Under the pieces are notes generated by a model. The model was not told where the DNA came from. It did not search any database and was given only the letters and a program-made list of their open reading frames with translations. From Sphingorhabdus pulchriflava (GTDB taxonomy: Bacteria > Pseudomonadota > Alphaproteobacteria > Sphingomonadales > Sphingomonadaceae), in NCBI RefSeq assembly GCF_003367235.1, contig NZ_QRGP01000001.1, forward strand, positions 744,001 to 808,000: a stretch of DNA of 64,000 nucleotides, in the 5' to 3' direction. The translations under genes were made by a program, and so were the position numbers. This document shows, piece by piece, positions 42,812 to 50,742 of this stretch (position 1 is its first letter; every line of letters starts with the position of its first letter).

Positions 42812-43701
42812 GCGGCACTCTCCAGCAGGTCCTTGGTATCGACAGGGGCAATGAAGCTCAGCAGATGCGCACGTTTCAGGCAAAGATGCGGCACCGCTTC
42901 ATCGGTCATGCCGATTCCACCATGTACCTGAATGTTTGCGCGGCCGTTGTCCAGCGCGCTGCTGTCTGCAAGGCGCTTGGCGGCTGCAACGTGGAACGCG
43001 GCATCGTCTCCACCGGCATCAAGTGCACAAGCCGCATAATAGAGTTGCGAACGGGCAACCTCGCAGCGCACGGCCATGTCCGCACATATATGCTTCAACG
43101 ATTGGAACCAGCCGATGGGCCGGTCAAATTGTTCGCGTATCTTGGCATAGTCCGCAGCCATGTCGCGCGCGGCATCGGCAACGCCAACCCCATAAGCGGC
43201 TGCCAGCAGTTGCAGATGCAGCGCGGCTCTGGGATCGTCGAGTGGATTTGGAACCAGCTCCAATGCGATTGTTGCGTAAGGGGCAGAAAGATCCAGCCCC
43301 GTCTCTGTATCAAGCGATGCTGGCAGCATAAGCAATCCGGCACAGTTGCCCCATATGCTAAGCGCCGATGCACAGTCTTGCGGATCGAACACCCGTGTTA
43401 GTTTTTCGTGGGGTATCGCCAGCGCCACACGTGCATCGCCACCGATCCAGCGGGCAGCAACTGCGGTGGACAGCAAGCCGACCGGCGCGAGCTCGCGGCC
43501 CAGTTCGGCAAAGACTAGCGCCTCGGTCGCATGGTCGAGGCCCATTCCGGGTGCTGTCATGCCTGTCCACCCCATGTCGGCCAAATCGCGCCATAAATGT
43601 TCAGGGCGATTTCGTGCGCCGTCCAATGGCATGTTATCGCGGCACCAATCCGCCGTCGCGGTCTGTAAAGCGGATTGGTCGCTATTGGGTGTCAGGTCCA
43701 T
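42808..43701 (-). CDS. Acyl-CoA dehydrogenase, very short partner subunit of a pair
   Basis: 297 residues, the shortest ACAD in the window. KIREQFDRPIGWFQSLKHICADM and VHGGIGMTDEAVPHLCLKRAHLL mark the C-terminal domain. The middle beta-domain is cut down: between residues about 95 and 165 only a compact stretch remains, and no FAD-loop SEPGxGSD or catalytic Glu is seen. Non-catalytic partner of the ACAD at 43703. Coupled by TAAG-ATG spacing to that gene and by ATGA to the ADH. Confidence 0.86.
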   Translation of the reverse strand: MDLTPNSDQSALQTATADWCRDNMPLDGARNRPEHLWRDLADMGWTGMTAPGMGLDHATEALVFAELGRELAPVGLLSTAVAARWIGGDARVALAIPHEKLTRVFDPQDCASALSIWGNCAGLLMLPASLDTETGLDLSAPYATIALELVPNPLDDPRAALHLQLLAAAYGVGVADAARDMAADYAKIREQFDRPIGWFQSLKHICADMAVRCEVARSQLYYAACALDAGGDDAAFHVAAAKRLADSSALDNGRANIQVHGGIGMTDEAVPHLCLKRAHLLSFIAPVDTKDLLESAA

Positions 43702-43702
43702 C

Positions 43703-44854
43703 TTATCGGCTCTTTGGCAGGCCGAGCAACCGCTCGGCTATGATGTCACGTTGGATTTGCGCCGTTCCGCCTGCAATGGTGGCGGCAAATCCGCGAAGAT
43801 AATCGTGCACTATATTGTCGTCGCCATAACGGAAATCGAGGGCCGCACTGCCCATCAGCAATACACCCATCCTTTCCAGCCTTTGCCCGAGTTCAGAGGT
43901 GAACAGCCGGATGACAGAAGATTCAGGACCTGGCTGTCCGGTGCGGATCACGGTTGAAATATTGCGATAGGTCATCGCCCGCAGGGCCGCGACTTCGGCG
44001 CGCATCTGGCCAAGTTCGCCCGCAATTCGATCATCGCGGATCTTGCCATTGGCCCGCGCAGTGGAGATCAGTTCGTCAATTTCCTGTGATTGTTTGACCT
44101 GATCAGCAATGAAGCCGGTACCGCGCTCAAAACTCAATGTCGACATCGCCACGCGCCAGCCATTACCTAGCCCGCCGACGACATTTTCCAAGGGTATGCG
44201 CACATCGTCGTAAAACACCTGTGCAAACTCCACCTGTCCGCTCATTTTGCGGATCGGGCTGATGCTGATGCCGGGGGCGTGCATGTCACAGATCACCCAG
44301 CTGAGACCTTTGTGGCGAAGCGATCCTTCCTCGGTGCGCAGAACCAGCTCCTGCCAATCGGCAACATGGGCAAAACTCGTCCATATCTTTGAGCCATTGA
44401 CGACCAACGCGTCACCTTCGATGCGCCCGCGCGTATTTATGCCTGCAAGGTCTGAGCCGGCACCAGGTTCCGAAAAGCCCTGACACCAGATTGCGTCGCC
44501 CTTGAGGATGCGGGGCAGATGATAGGCCTTCTGCTCCTCGCTTGCATTCATAATCAATGTTGGTCCGCCATGATTGACGCCGACAAAATTCGCGCCGATC
44601 CATGGAGCGTCCGCCTGCGCATATTCCTCCAGCCATATGACCTGTTGGACAATCGAAAGCCCGCGCCCGCCATATTCGACTGGCCAGTTGATCCCCGCCC
44701 AGCCGGCATCAAACAAGCGGCGCTGCCATGCCTTGTCGAATTCGAGTGCATCCGCGGCATGCAGCGGCCGCTTTTCTTCTGGAACATTGGCGTGCAGCCA
44801 CTCCCGGCATTCTTCCCGGAAACGCGTTTCCTCCGCGTTGAAACCGATTTCCAT
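43703..44854 (-). CDS. Acyl-CoA dehydrogenase, Glu-bearing subunit of a pair
   Basis: 383 residues. FSEPGAGSDLAGIN (127-140), VNGSKIWTSFAHVADWQ and STLSFERGTG (Glu at about 243) are the FAD loops and alternative-position base. C-terminus IAGGTAQIQRDIIAERLLG has Ala where MCAD-type enzymes have Glu. TGATG overlap with the upstream crotonase. Paired with the 297-residue ACAD downstream; probable heterotetramer. Confidence 0.92.
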   Translation of the reverse strand: MEIGFNAEETRFREECREWLHANVPEEKRPLHAADALEFDKAWQRRLFDAGWAGINWPVEYGGRGLSIVQQVIWLEEYAQADAPWIGANFVGVNHGGPTLIMNASEEQKAYHLPRILKGDAIWCQGFSEPGAGSDLAGINTRGRIEGDALVVNGSKIWTSFAHVADWQELVLRTEEGSLRHKGLSWVICDMHAPGISISPIRKMSGQVEFAQVFYDDVRIPLENVVGGLGNGWRVAMSTLSFERGTGFIADQVKQSQEIDELISTARANGKIRDDRIAGELGQMRAEVAALRAMTYRNISTVIRTGQPGPESSVIRLFTSELGQRLERMGVLLMGSAALDFRYGDDNIVHDYLRGFAATIAGGTAQIQRDIIAERLLGLPKSR

Positions 44855-45609
44855 CAGTCTTTTTTCCTTGCTGCAAATTTTGCCCCGCGATTGGCCGCAT
44901 CCTTGTCAAATCCGGCGTTGCGCATCAGTTCATGGTTGAGGCCGCCAGTCAGAGTCATGCCGTCGGTGTCGTAGACGAGCCGCTTATTCTCGGCATTGCT
45001 GTGCCAGCTATTGGCGAGAATACTCGCACAAAGTCCGGCAACGCGAGCCTCCAATTCGGTGTCCGGCACACAATAGTTGGCCAGCCCCATCGCCTCGGCT
45101 TCGCGGCCTGAATAGGGTTGGCAGGTCAGCATCATTTCCAGCGCCTTGGCCTGGCCAACCCGGCGCGGAAGGCGTTGCGACAGTCCCCAACCCGGCACCA
45201 GCCCCCATTTGCCATGCGTGTCTGCAAAACGCGCGCTTTCTCCGCAGATGATGAAGTCCGCTGTCAGCGCAAATTCCAGACCACCGGTATAGCATGTGCC
45301 CTGTACGGCAGCGATCACCGGCTGCCGCAGTTTGGTGAGGCGTTCTAGCACCAGCATTTCCTGTCGTAGCCAGCCGAGCGCATCCGGATGCGGATCAGAT
45401 TGCAGATCATGGCCTGCGCAGAAATGGTCGCCCGCCCCTTTGATAACGATGATGCCGATGTCCGCGCCATCTGCCTCAATCGCCTTCACATGCGCGCGAA
45501 AGGCACGGAACAGGTCACGGTTGACGGCATTGCGTTTGTCCGGACGGTTCAGCGTCAAAGTACATACGCCGCCATCATCGGAACGCAGGACGAGATCAGG
45601 CTCGCTCAC
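44854..45609 (-). CDS. Enoyl-CoA hydratase/isomerase family protein
   Basis: 251 residues, GTG start overlapping the SDR stop (GTGA). VCTLTLNRPDKRNAVN, GAGDHFCAGHDLQSD, AVQGTCYTGGLEFALTADFIICGESARFADTHGKWGLVPGWGLSQRL. The second-Glu position is Lys/Trp-flanked (DTHGKWG), so the exact reaction is unclear. Sits between dienoyl reductase-like SDR and the ACAD pair in a long operon. Confidence 0.92.
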   Translation of the reverse strand: MSEPDLVLRSDDGGVCTLTLNRPDKRNAVNRDLFRAFRAHVKAIEADGADIGIIVIKGAGDHFCAGHDLQSDPHPDALGWLRQEMLVLERLTKLRQPVIAAVQGTCYTGGLEFALTADFIICGESARFADTHGKWGLVPGWGLSQRLPRRVGQAKALEMMLTCQPYSGREAEAMGLANYCVPDTELEARVAGLCASILANSWHSNAENKRLVYDTDGMTLTGGLNHELMRNAGFDKDAANRGAKFAARKKD

Positions 45610-46517
45610 TCTTTGTCTCCGCGTGTCCTGGATATGGCTGCCTGTGCCGTACCACGCTCACGCGCCAATTTACCAAATTGTTCACGGATAGGAACAAATT
45701 CAGGCATCACCAAACTGCGCCGCAGCCAGTTCGCGCCATCCAGCACGACCGTATGCCCTGAAAGATAGGCGGCATACGGCGAACACATGAAGGTCGCCAT
45801 CCAGCCCAGTTCGCGGATTGCGCCAACGCGCTGGGCAGGGATTGTGTTGTCGCCGCGGTCACCCACCCGGTGGCGGGTCATGTGATCGGGCAGATCTTCA
45901 TGCGGAAAGCGCCCTGGGGCGAGGCAATTGACGCGGATGCCATCCGGCGCCCATTCGACCGCAAGGCTCTGGGTGAGGTTGGTTACGCCCGCCTTGGCCG
46001 CTGCCGAGTGGGCGGTGCCGGGGCCGCCGGTCCAGCTATAGGTCGCACCGATGTTCAGGATTGCGCCGGGACGGGCATCGCGCAGACAACGGAGAGCAAA
46101 TTCTCTGGAGCAATTATAAGTGCCCTTCAGCACAATATCGACGACTGTACCAAAACCATTGGGGGTCATCTCTTCAGCAGGGGCGGGGAAGTTTCCGGCG
46201 GCATTGTTGATTAGAACGTCGACCGGACCGAGCTTGGCCTCGATTTCATCAAAGGCTGTCGCGATGGCCTCGGGATTGCGAATATCGCATGCAACAGCAA
46301 TCGCTTTCGCACCCACCGACTCCATCGCCTTCACGCCGGCTTCCAGGTGCTCCGGCTTGCGGCTGAGGACGGCGATTTTTGCGCCCAGTCGCGCAAATTC
46401 GAGCGCCATACCCTTGCCAAGGCCTGTACCGCCGCCGGTGACGGCGACGACCTGACCTTCATAAGTGCCTGCGGGGAGGGCGGACGTACCCAAAGCGGGA
46501 GGATTGGGCAGTGGCAT
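45606..46517 (-). CDS. 2,4-dienoyl-CoA reductase-like SDR
   Basis: 303 residues. TGGGTGLG, NNAAGNFPAPAEEM and IGATYSWTGGPGTAHSAAAKAGV: catalytic Lys without the canonical Tyr, as in DECR-type reductases. The PGRFPHEDLP segment and tail NWLRRSLVMPEFVPIREQF parallel the SDR at 28459-29340, so the two are probably paralogues. Likely reduces or isomerises a dienoyl-CoA. ATG 46517 lies next to the crotonase stop with AAGGGAA upstream. Confidence 0.88.
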   Translation of the reverse strand: MPLPNPPALGTSALPAGTYEGQVVAVTGGGTGLGKGMALEFARLGAKIAVLSRKPEHLEAGVKAMESVGAKAIAVACDIRNPEAIATAFDEIEAKLGPVDVLINNAAGNFPAPAEEMTPNGFGTVVDIVLKGTYNCSREFALRCLRDARPGAILNIGATYSWTGGPGTAHSAAAKAGVTNLTQSLAVEWAPDGIRVNCLAPGRFPHEDLPDHMTRHRVGDRGDNTIPAQRVGAIRELGWMATFMCSPYAAYLSGHTVVLDGANWLRRSLVMPEFVPIREQFGKLARERGTAQAAISRTRGDKE

Positions 46518-46518
46518 G

Positions 46519-47298
46519 TCATTTTCCCTTGAAAACAGGAGCGCGTTTCTCGCGCAGGGCGGCGCGGGCTTCGGCATAATCCTCGGTCTTGAAGATATAG
46601 CTTTGCGCCATCAGTTCAGCGCGCGTACCCGTACGGATGGTCGGACCGTGCATCAGATTGACCATATCTTTGCCCATCGCGAGGTTGAGCGGCGGTTTGG
46701 ACGCAATCGACCGAGCGATGGAAAGTGCCTTTTCGTCAAGCTCCCCGGGCGCGACCACGAAATCGACTGCACCCCAATCCAGAGCCGTTGCCGCGTCGAT
46801 CCTGTCACCTGACAGCACCATATATTTGGTCCGCGAAGGGCCGATGAGTGAAGTCAGCATCTGGGTGCCGCCGGTATCGGGTAGCAAGCCATAATTGATT
46901 TCGGGAAGTGCCATTTTGAGCGTGGTATCGGCAACGCGAATATCAGCAGCCAACGCCAGTTCACACCCGCCGCCTATGGCTCCGCCTTTGACAGCAGCGA
47001 CAATCGGCTTTGTTGAGTCCAGCATCCGCAGTCGACCTTCCTGTGCGCGGCGGACGAAGTGATAATCGCTCTCGTCGCGCGCGCGGTGGCCCAGCATGGT
47101 GGTGTCACGGCCCGAGCAAAAGGATTTGCCGTTGGCGCGCAACAGGATCGCACTCGACTCGGTTTCTTCCAGCGCCGCAAACAAGAGCGACTGGAACAGT
47201 TCCGACATGCTGTCGTTCATAGCATTGTGAACTTCGGGACGGTTCAGCGTGATGATCCGCAGATACCCGTCCAGTTCGCTCAATACCTCATCTGTCAC
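46519..47298 (-). CDS. Enoyl-CoA hydratase/isomerase family protein
   Basis: 259 residues from GTG 47298, preceded by GGAGAGAG; the TTG-initiated extension to 47340 runs back into the promoter. LRIITLNRPEVHNAMN, ANGKSFCSGRDTTML, AVKGGAIGGGCELALAADIRVADTTLKMALPEINYGLLPDTGGTQML, with one conserved Glu in LPEI. First gene of the operon 47298-40892; site E lies about 40 bp upstream. Confidence 0.91.
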   Translation of the reverse strand: MTDEVLSELDGYLRIITLNRPEVHNAMNDSMSELFQSLLFAALEETESSAILLRANGKSFCSGRDTTMLGHRARDESDYHFVRRAQEGRLRMLDSTKPIVAAVKGGAIGGGCELALAADIRVADTTLKMALPEINYGLLPDTGGTQMLTSLIGPSRTKYMVLSGDRIDAATALDWGAVDFVVAPGELDEKALSIARSIASKPPLNLAMGKDMVNLMHGPTIRTGTRAELMAQSYIFKTEDYAEARAALREKRAPVFKGK

Positions 47299-47337
47299 TT
47301 GGCTCTCTCCATTTGCTGATTGGCCCGGACAATCGCA

Positions 47338-47353
47338 CAACCTATGTAACTAG
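47338..47353 (-). promoter_or_regulatory. Operator-like element, site E
   Basis: On the minus strand CTAGTT-ACAT-AGGTTG, directly after TTGACC (47358-47353), which could be the -35 of the crotonase-led operon. Left arm is identical to the consensus; the right arm is degraded. It lies in the short gap between the amidohydrolase stop (47369) and the crotonase start (47298). Confidence 0.5.
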
Positions 47354-47368
47354 GTCAACCATCTCAGC

Positions 47369-48742
47369 TTATGTTGCGGTGAAGGGCGCCCCACCGATGA
47401 TTGTCATGGCCACAGGATTTGCAGTCCAGCCTTCGGCCAGCACCGAAAGCGGCGTTCCTAGCAAGCAAAGGTCTGCGGCTTGTCCCGGCTGGATTCCCCG
47501 ATCCGCGCCATAGAGGCCGAGTGCCTGACGCAGCGGGATGGCTTCTTTCTTGCCAATTATGGCGCCTGATTCGGTGGTCCGTTTGGTCGCGGCCAAGATT
47601 GCCTCCCACGGATCGATGCTGCCATAGGGTGCGTCGGACCCGGCGAGCACATTTATGCCTGCATCGGAAAGGCTGCGTAGCCGGTAAAGGTCTGGTAGGT
47701 CGTCGGGCTCGATCGTCGCAAGATAGCGGTCGCCGCGGGTGCGAACGAAGCCGGGCTGGGTGACGATGGTCAGGCCAGACCGCGCGATGTCGGCCAATAG
47801 GCTTTGGGGAATGACGCTGCCATGCTCGATCCTGTCCCCAGGGCGAGCACCGCCGGCGGCATCCAGCGCGGCCAAGAAAAACAGCAGTTCGCCGAGGGTG
47901 ACACAATGGGCCGCTGCAGCGCGATTGTGTTGCCGCGCAATTACGATGCGGGCCGCGACCTCGGCGACATCCGGCAATGCGGATTCATCATAGAGTAATT
48001 TCAGGGGGCCGCGTTCGAGGTCGGGCGACAGCGGCAAATCTTCCCGCCCCATTAGCGTCAGTTTTTGCAGCAGTTCCCCGGATTGGACAGCCGCCTCGAA
48101 CAAAGCAACTTCCGCAGCGCCATTGGAGGCACCGGCATCGGTGACGGACGTTATGCCGAATGCGGCAAGTTCGCGGCTGAGATGATGCAACGATGGTGGT
48201 GGTGAGGCTAGGGTCGATCGCAACCAGACGTCTCCACGCCAGATGCGCCCGGTCGGGCGACCCGAAGCATCGCGTTCTACACAGTCCGGCCAAGGCCCCG
48301 GCCCGATTGCGTCAATAGCCCTGCTGTTGAGCAGCCACAGCGCGCCTGTACGGTCCTGAACACGGATTGGCCGGTCGTTGATCCATTGATCGAGCATGTG
48401 TCGGTCGGGGATCTCGGTATCGGGCTCGATCAGGCCAGTCGCGCGCAGCCATGCCCCTTCCGCCAGCCTTGCTGCGTGTTGCCGCAGGGCAGCGCAAACG
48501 GCATCCATGCTCTCGCAACGGGCTAGATCGACCGTCACCTTTCGCGCGGCGGTGGCGAACAGATGCAGGTGATGATCGTGCAAACCGGGGATGAGATCGC
48601 GGCCATCGCACACAATTTCCGGCCCGGATACAGAGAGGTTCGGGCCAAGCGCCAATATCTGCCCGCCCTTTATGGCTACATCACACATGGCAGCGCCGTA
48701 GGGCCGCACATTGCGCAGGATAAGGTCCGCGGCAACCGTCAT
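47369..48742 (-). CDS. Amidohydrolase family protein (YtcJ/Amidohydro_3 type)
   Basis: 457 residues. LIPGLHDHHLHL is the HxH metal motif of the amidohydrolase TIM barrel; RIEHGSVIP gives the metal His, and LAGSDAPYGSIDPWEAI the late catalytic Asp. N- and C-terminal beta-sandwich (VAADLILRNVRPYG; QPGQAADLCLLG). Hydrolyses an amide, lactone or cyclic imide; substrate unknown. ATGA overlap with the CoA transferase. Last gene of the 52552-47369 operon. Confidence 0.9.
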   Translation of the reverse strand: MTVAADLILRNVRPYGAAMCDVAIKGGQILALGPNLSVSGPEIVCDGRDLIPGLHDHHLHLFATAARKVTVDLARCESMDAVCAALRQHAARLAEGAWLRATGLIEPDTEIPDRHMLDQWINDRPIRVQDRTGALWLLNSRAIDAIGPGPWPDCVERDASGRPTGRIWRGDVWLRSTLASPPPSLHHLSRELAAFGITSVTDAGASNGAAEVALFEAAVQSGELLQKLTLMGREDLPLSPDLERGPLKLLYDESALPDVAEVAARIVIARQHNRAAAAHCVTLGELLFFLAALDAAGGARPGDRIEHGSVIPQSLLADIARSGLTIVTQPGFVRTRGDRYLATIEPDDLPDLYRLRSLSDAGINVLAGSDAPYGSIDPWEAILAATKRTTESGAIIGKKEAIPLRQALGLYGADRGIQPGQAADLCLLGTPLSVLAEGWTANPVAMTIIGGAPFTAT

Positions 48743-49725
48743 CGCAAGCCAATCCGGCTGGCATAGCGTGCTGCCGTCTGGGCTAGCGCCATGTCGATCA
48801 ATCCCGACTCCCCAGCCTCTATCGCACGTGCAGCTGCAAGCGCTGCTTCAAGCCCGGTCAGCGGGTCGGCGAGTGCATCGCCGATGAAATGAGGTGCGCC
48901 TCGCTCCCACGCGACCAGTCCGCCCGCCGCTGCACAGTCATCGCCAAAGCCTGTCCGCATCGCTGCCTCACCCCGCCAGCCATACGCAGTGATGGCGATC
49001 CAGATCAACGACGGATTTATCGCAAAAATCACCTCTTCGCTGAGGCCGTGGCGGGCTAGCGCATGGGGACGGCCGCTAGTGATAAGAATATCAGTCTCAC
49101 CAATAGCATCCAGGAGCCGAGAGTCGCAGAGCGCCATCGTTTGCGTCGCCTTCTGCCCGTTTAGCCGCTGATGCAGTGCGGGTGCCGTGAGGGGGGTTGG
49201 GTCTGGCCGTGTCGGGCTCTCGACACGCGTTACCTTTACGCCTGCCGCCGCAAGCAATCCGCCACACAATGGCCCCGCCCAAAGCGCGGACAAATCGATA
49301 GCCTTGAGGGCGTGATCGGCGCGCTTCGCGAAGCGCAGGCGCGGCGATGGTGCAGACCGTGTCTCGTTTACAATTGCAACCGGTAAATGCAGCATTTGCC
49401 CGTCAGCTAATGCAATATCGCAAGGCGTCTTCGCGAGATAGCCGATCACCGCATTCCACGGATCATCATCCAGCGCGCATCCTGTCCAGGCGGGGACGGT
49501 GCGGACATCATCTTCGCGCGCTAGCGATACTGCCATCCAGCCATCCAGCGCCTCGACCATCCGGCTATGCCGGTTCGGCGACCAAAGGCCTGGTGCTGTC
49601 AGACCAAGCGAGGCATCGCGCTGGAGCAAGGCAGTCGCATCAACCGACACAGCCTGCCCCAAATTGCGCGACACAGCTTCAAATTCTGCACCGGTTTCGC
49701 TTATGGCGGACAGCAGCCGTTTCAT
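48739..49725 (-). CDS. Class III CoA transferase with permuted segment order
   Basis: 328 residues from ATG 49725, which overlaps the crotonase stop (ATGA). The CaiB/BaiF hallmark DLSALWAGPLCGGLL, normally near residue 10, is at 144-158, and a segment that normally follows it (DGWMAVSLAR) comes first, at 61-70. The GD motif with the probable catalytic Asp (FIGDALADPLTG, Asp283) and the LIDMALAQ end are intact. It transfers CoA between carboxylates in the family. The order suggests circular permutation or descent from a two-domain protein. It is embedded with an extended crotonase and a ligase. Confidence 0.8.
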   Translation of the reverse strand: MKRLLSAISETGAEFEAVSRNLGQAVSVDATALLQRDASLGLTAPGLWSPNRHSRMVEALDGWMAVSLAREDDVRTVPAWTGCALDDDPWNAVIGYLAKTPCDIALADGQMLHLPVAIVNETRSAPSPRLRFAKRADHALKAIDLSALWAGPLCGGLLAAAGVKVTRVESPTRPDPTPLTAPALHQRLNGQKATQTMALCDSRLLDAIGETDILITSGRPHALARHGLSEEVIFAINPSLIWIAITAYGWRGEAAMRTGFGDDCAAAGGLVAWERGAPHFIGDALADPLTGLEAALAAARAIEAGESGLIDMALAQTAARYASRIGLR

Positions 49726-50729
49726 TGGCGGGTAATCGTGTGGATCAACCCCATCGATAACGCTTGCGGGGCCGTCACCCGCTTTCCGGACAGCAGCATC
49801 CACGCCGTTCTATGCCGCCCGATGGCGCGCGAAACCGAAACAGTCCCGCCCGCTCCAGGGATCAATCCCATCTGCAATTCGGGTAACTGGAACCAGGCAT
49901 CGCGCGAGGCGACCCTGTAATGGGCAGCAGCAGGAACCTCCAGGCCGGAGCCGATACACGCGCCGTGCAGCAACACACTTGCCCGTTCCCCGAGACTGTG
50001 CAGCGCCCGCGCACAACTGTGGAGTGTGCGCACGACATGGGCCTTTGCCAGATCATGGGCTGAGCCAAATTCGGGCAAATGCCCTCCCGTTGAAAAGCAA
50101 CGGCCATTGCCCTCGATCCGGACGAAGGGTTTCGAAGGATCATCAAGGCAATTCGCAAGCGCATTGTAAAGCGCATCGCGCATCGCCGCCGTCATGGCAT
50201 TGTCGCGCTCGGGATCGTTGAGTGTGAGCGTGACAATATCATCCGTTCGACTGATCTTGACCCATTCTGCGCTAGGGGAGGTCGTTGTGACCCGCGGCGG
50301 TTGCATCGCGCACCAGTTGCGGAATTCCTGGCCCCCAAGCAAGGTCGAATAGGCAAGCGATTCAACGTCAAGCGCCTGCGCGAACGCCAATTTTTCAGTT
50401 AGACGCAAAGTCCGCGCCAACATTGTCGCCGCGACAGGTTGTTGCCGCACAGTACCGGCAAGTGTTTCCGCATGTGTGGCCAATCTTTCGGCCGGAACCG
50501 GTATCCACGGCGCCGGCGCATCGACACGCGCTGTCAGCAACACATCGTAGGCATCGATCGAAACACATTCGAGTGTGCCATGTGCATCCAGCCCGATCAG
50601 CACTGACTGGACCCCTGAGGGTGGTTGACAAGTCGCCGGGCCAATCCAGACGGCACGGCTGCCGAACGCAGACCAGTCGTCCGCCTCTATGGCGTCGGGT
50701 TGCAAAAAGGCCTCATCGTCCCGGGTCAC
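49722..50729 (-). CDS. Crotonase-family protein with about 150-residue N-terminal extension
   Basis: 335 residues, GTG start at 50729. Residues 1 to about 150 form an unidentified domain ending in ESLAYSTLLGGQEFRNWCAMQ. From about 157 a crotonase follows: DDIVTLTLNDPERDNAMT, GNGRCFSTGGHLPEFG, LHGACIGSGLEVPAAAHYRVASRDAWFQLPELQMGLIPGAGGT with one catalytic Glu. Overlaps the permuted CoA transferase gene by 4 bp, so the two products may form one complex. The weak ribosome site makes the start less sure. Confidence 0.83.
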   Translation of the reverse strand: MTRDDEAFLQPDAIEADDWSAFGSRAVWIGPATCQPPSGVQSVLIGLDAHGTLECVSIDAYDVLLTARVDAPAPWIPVPAERLATHAETLAGTVRQQPVAATMLARTLRLTEKLAFAQALDVESLAYSTLLGGQEFRNWCAMQPPRVTTTSPSAEWVKISRTDDIVTLTLNDPERDNAMTAAMRDALYNALANCLDDPSKPFVRIEGNGRCFSTGGHLPEFGSAHDLAKAHVVRTLHSCARALHSLGERASVLLHGACIGSGLEVPAAAHYRVASRDAWFQLPELQMGLIPGAGGTVSVSRAIGRHRTAWMLLSGKRVTAPQALSMGLIHTITRQ

Positions 50730-50742
50730 GGACGAGCTTCTA

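Noticed and set aside
48739-49725. CoA transferase as a truncated pseudogene
   Set aside because: The GD motif and both ends are intact and the start overlaps the previous stop (ATGA). The odd order fits a permuted family better than decay.
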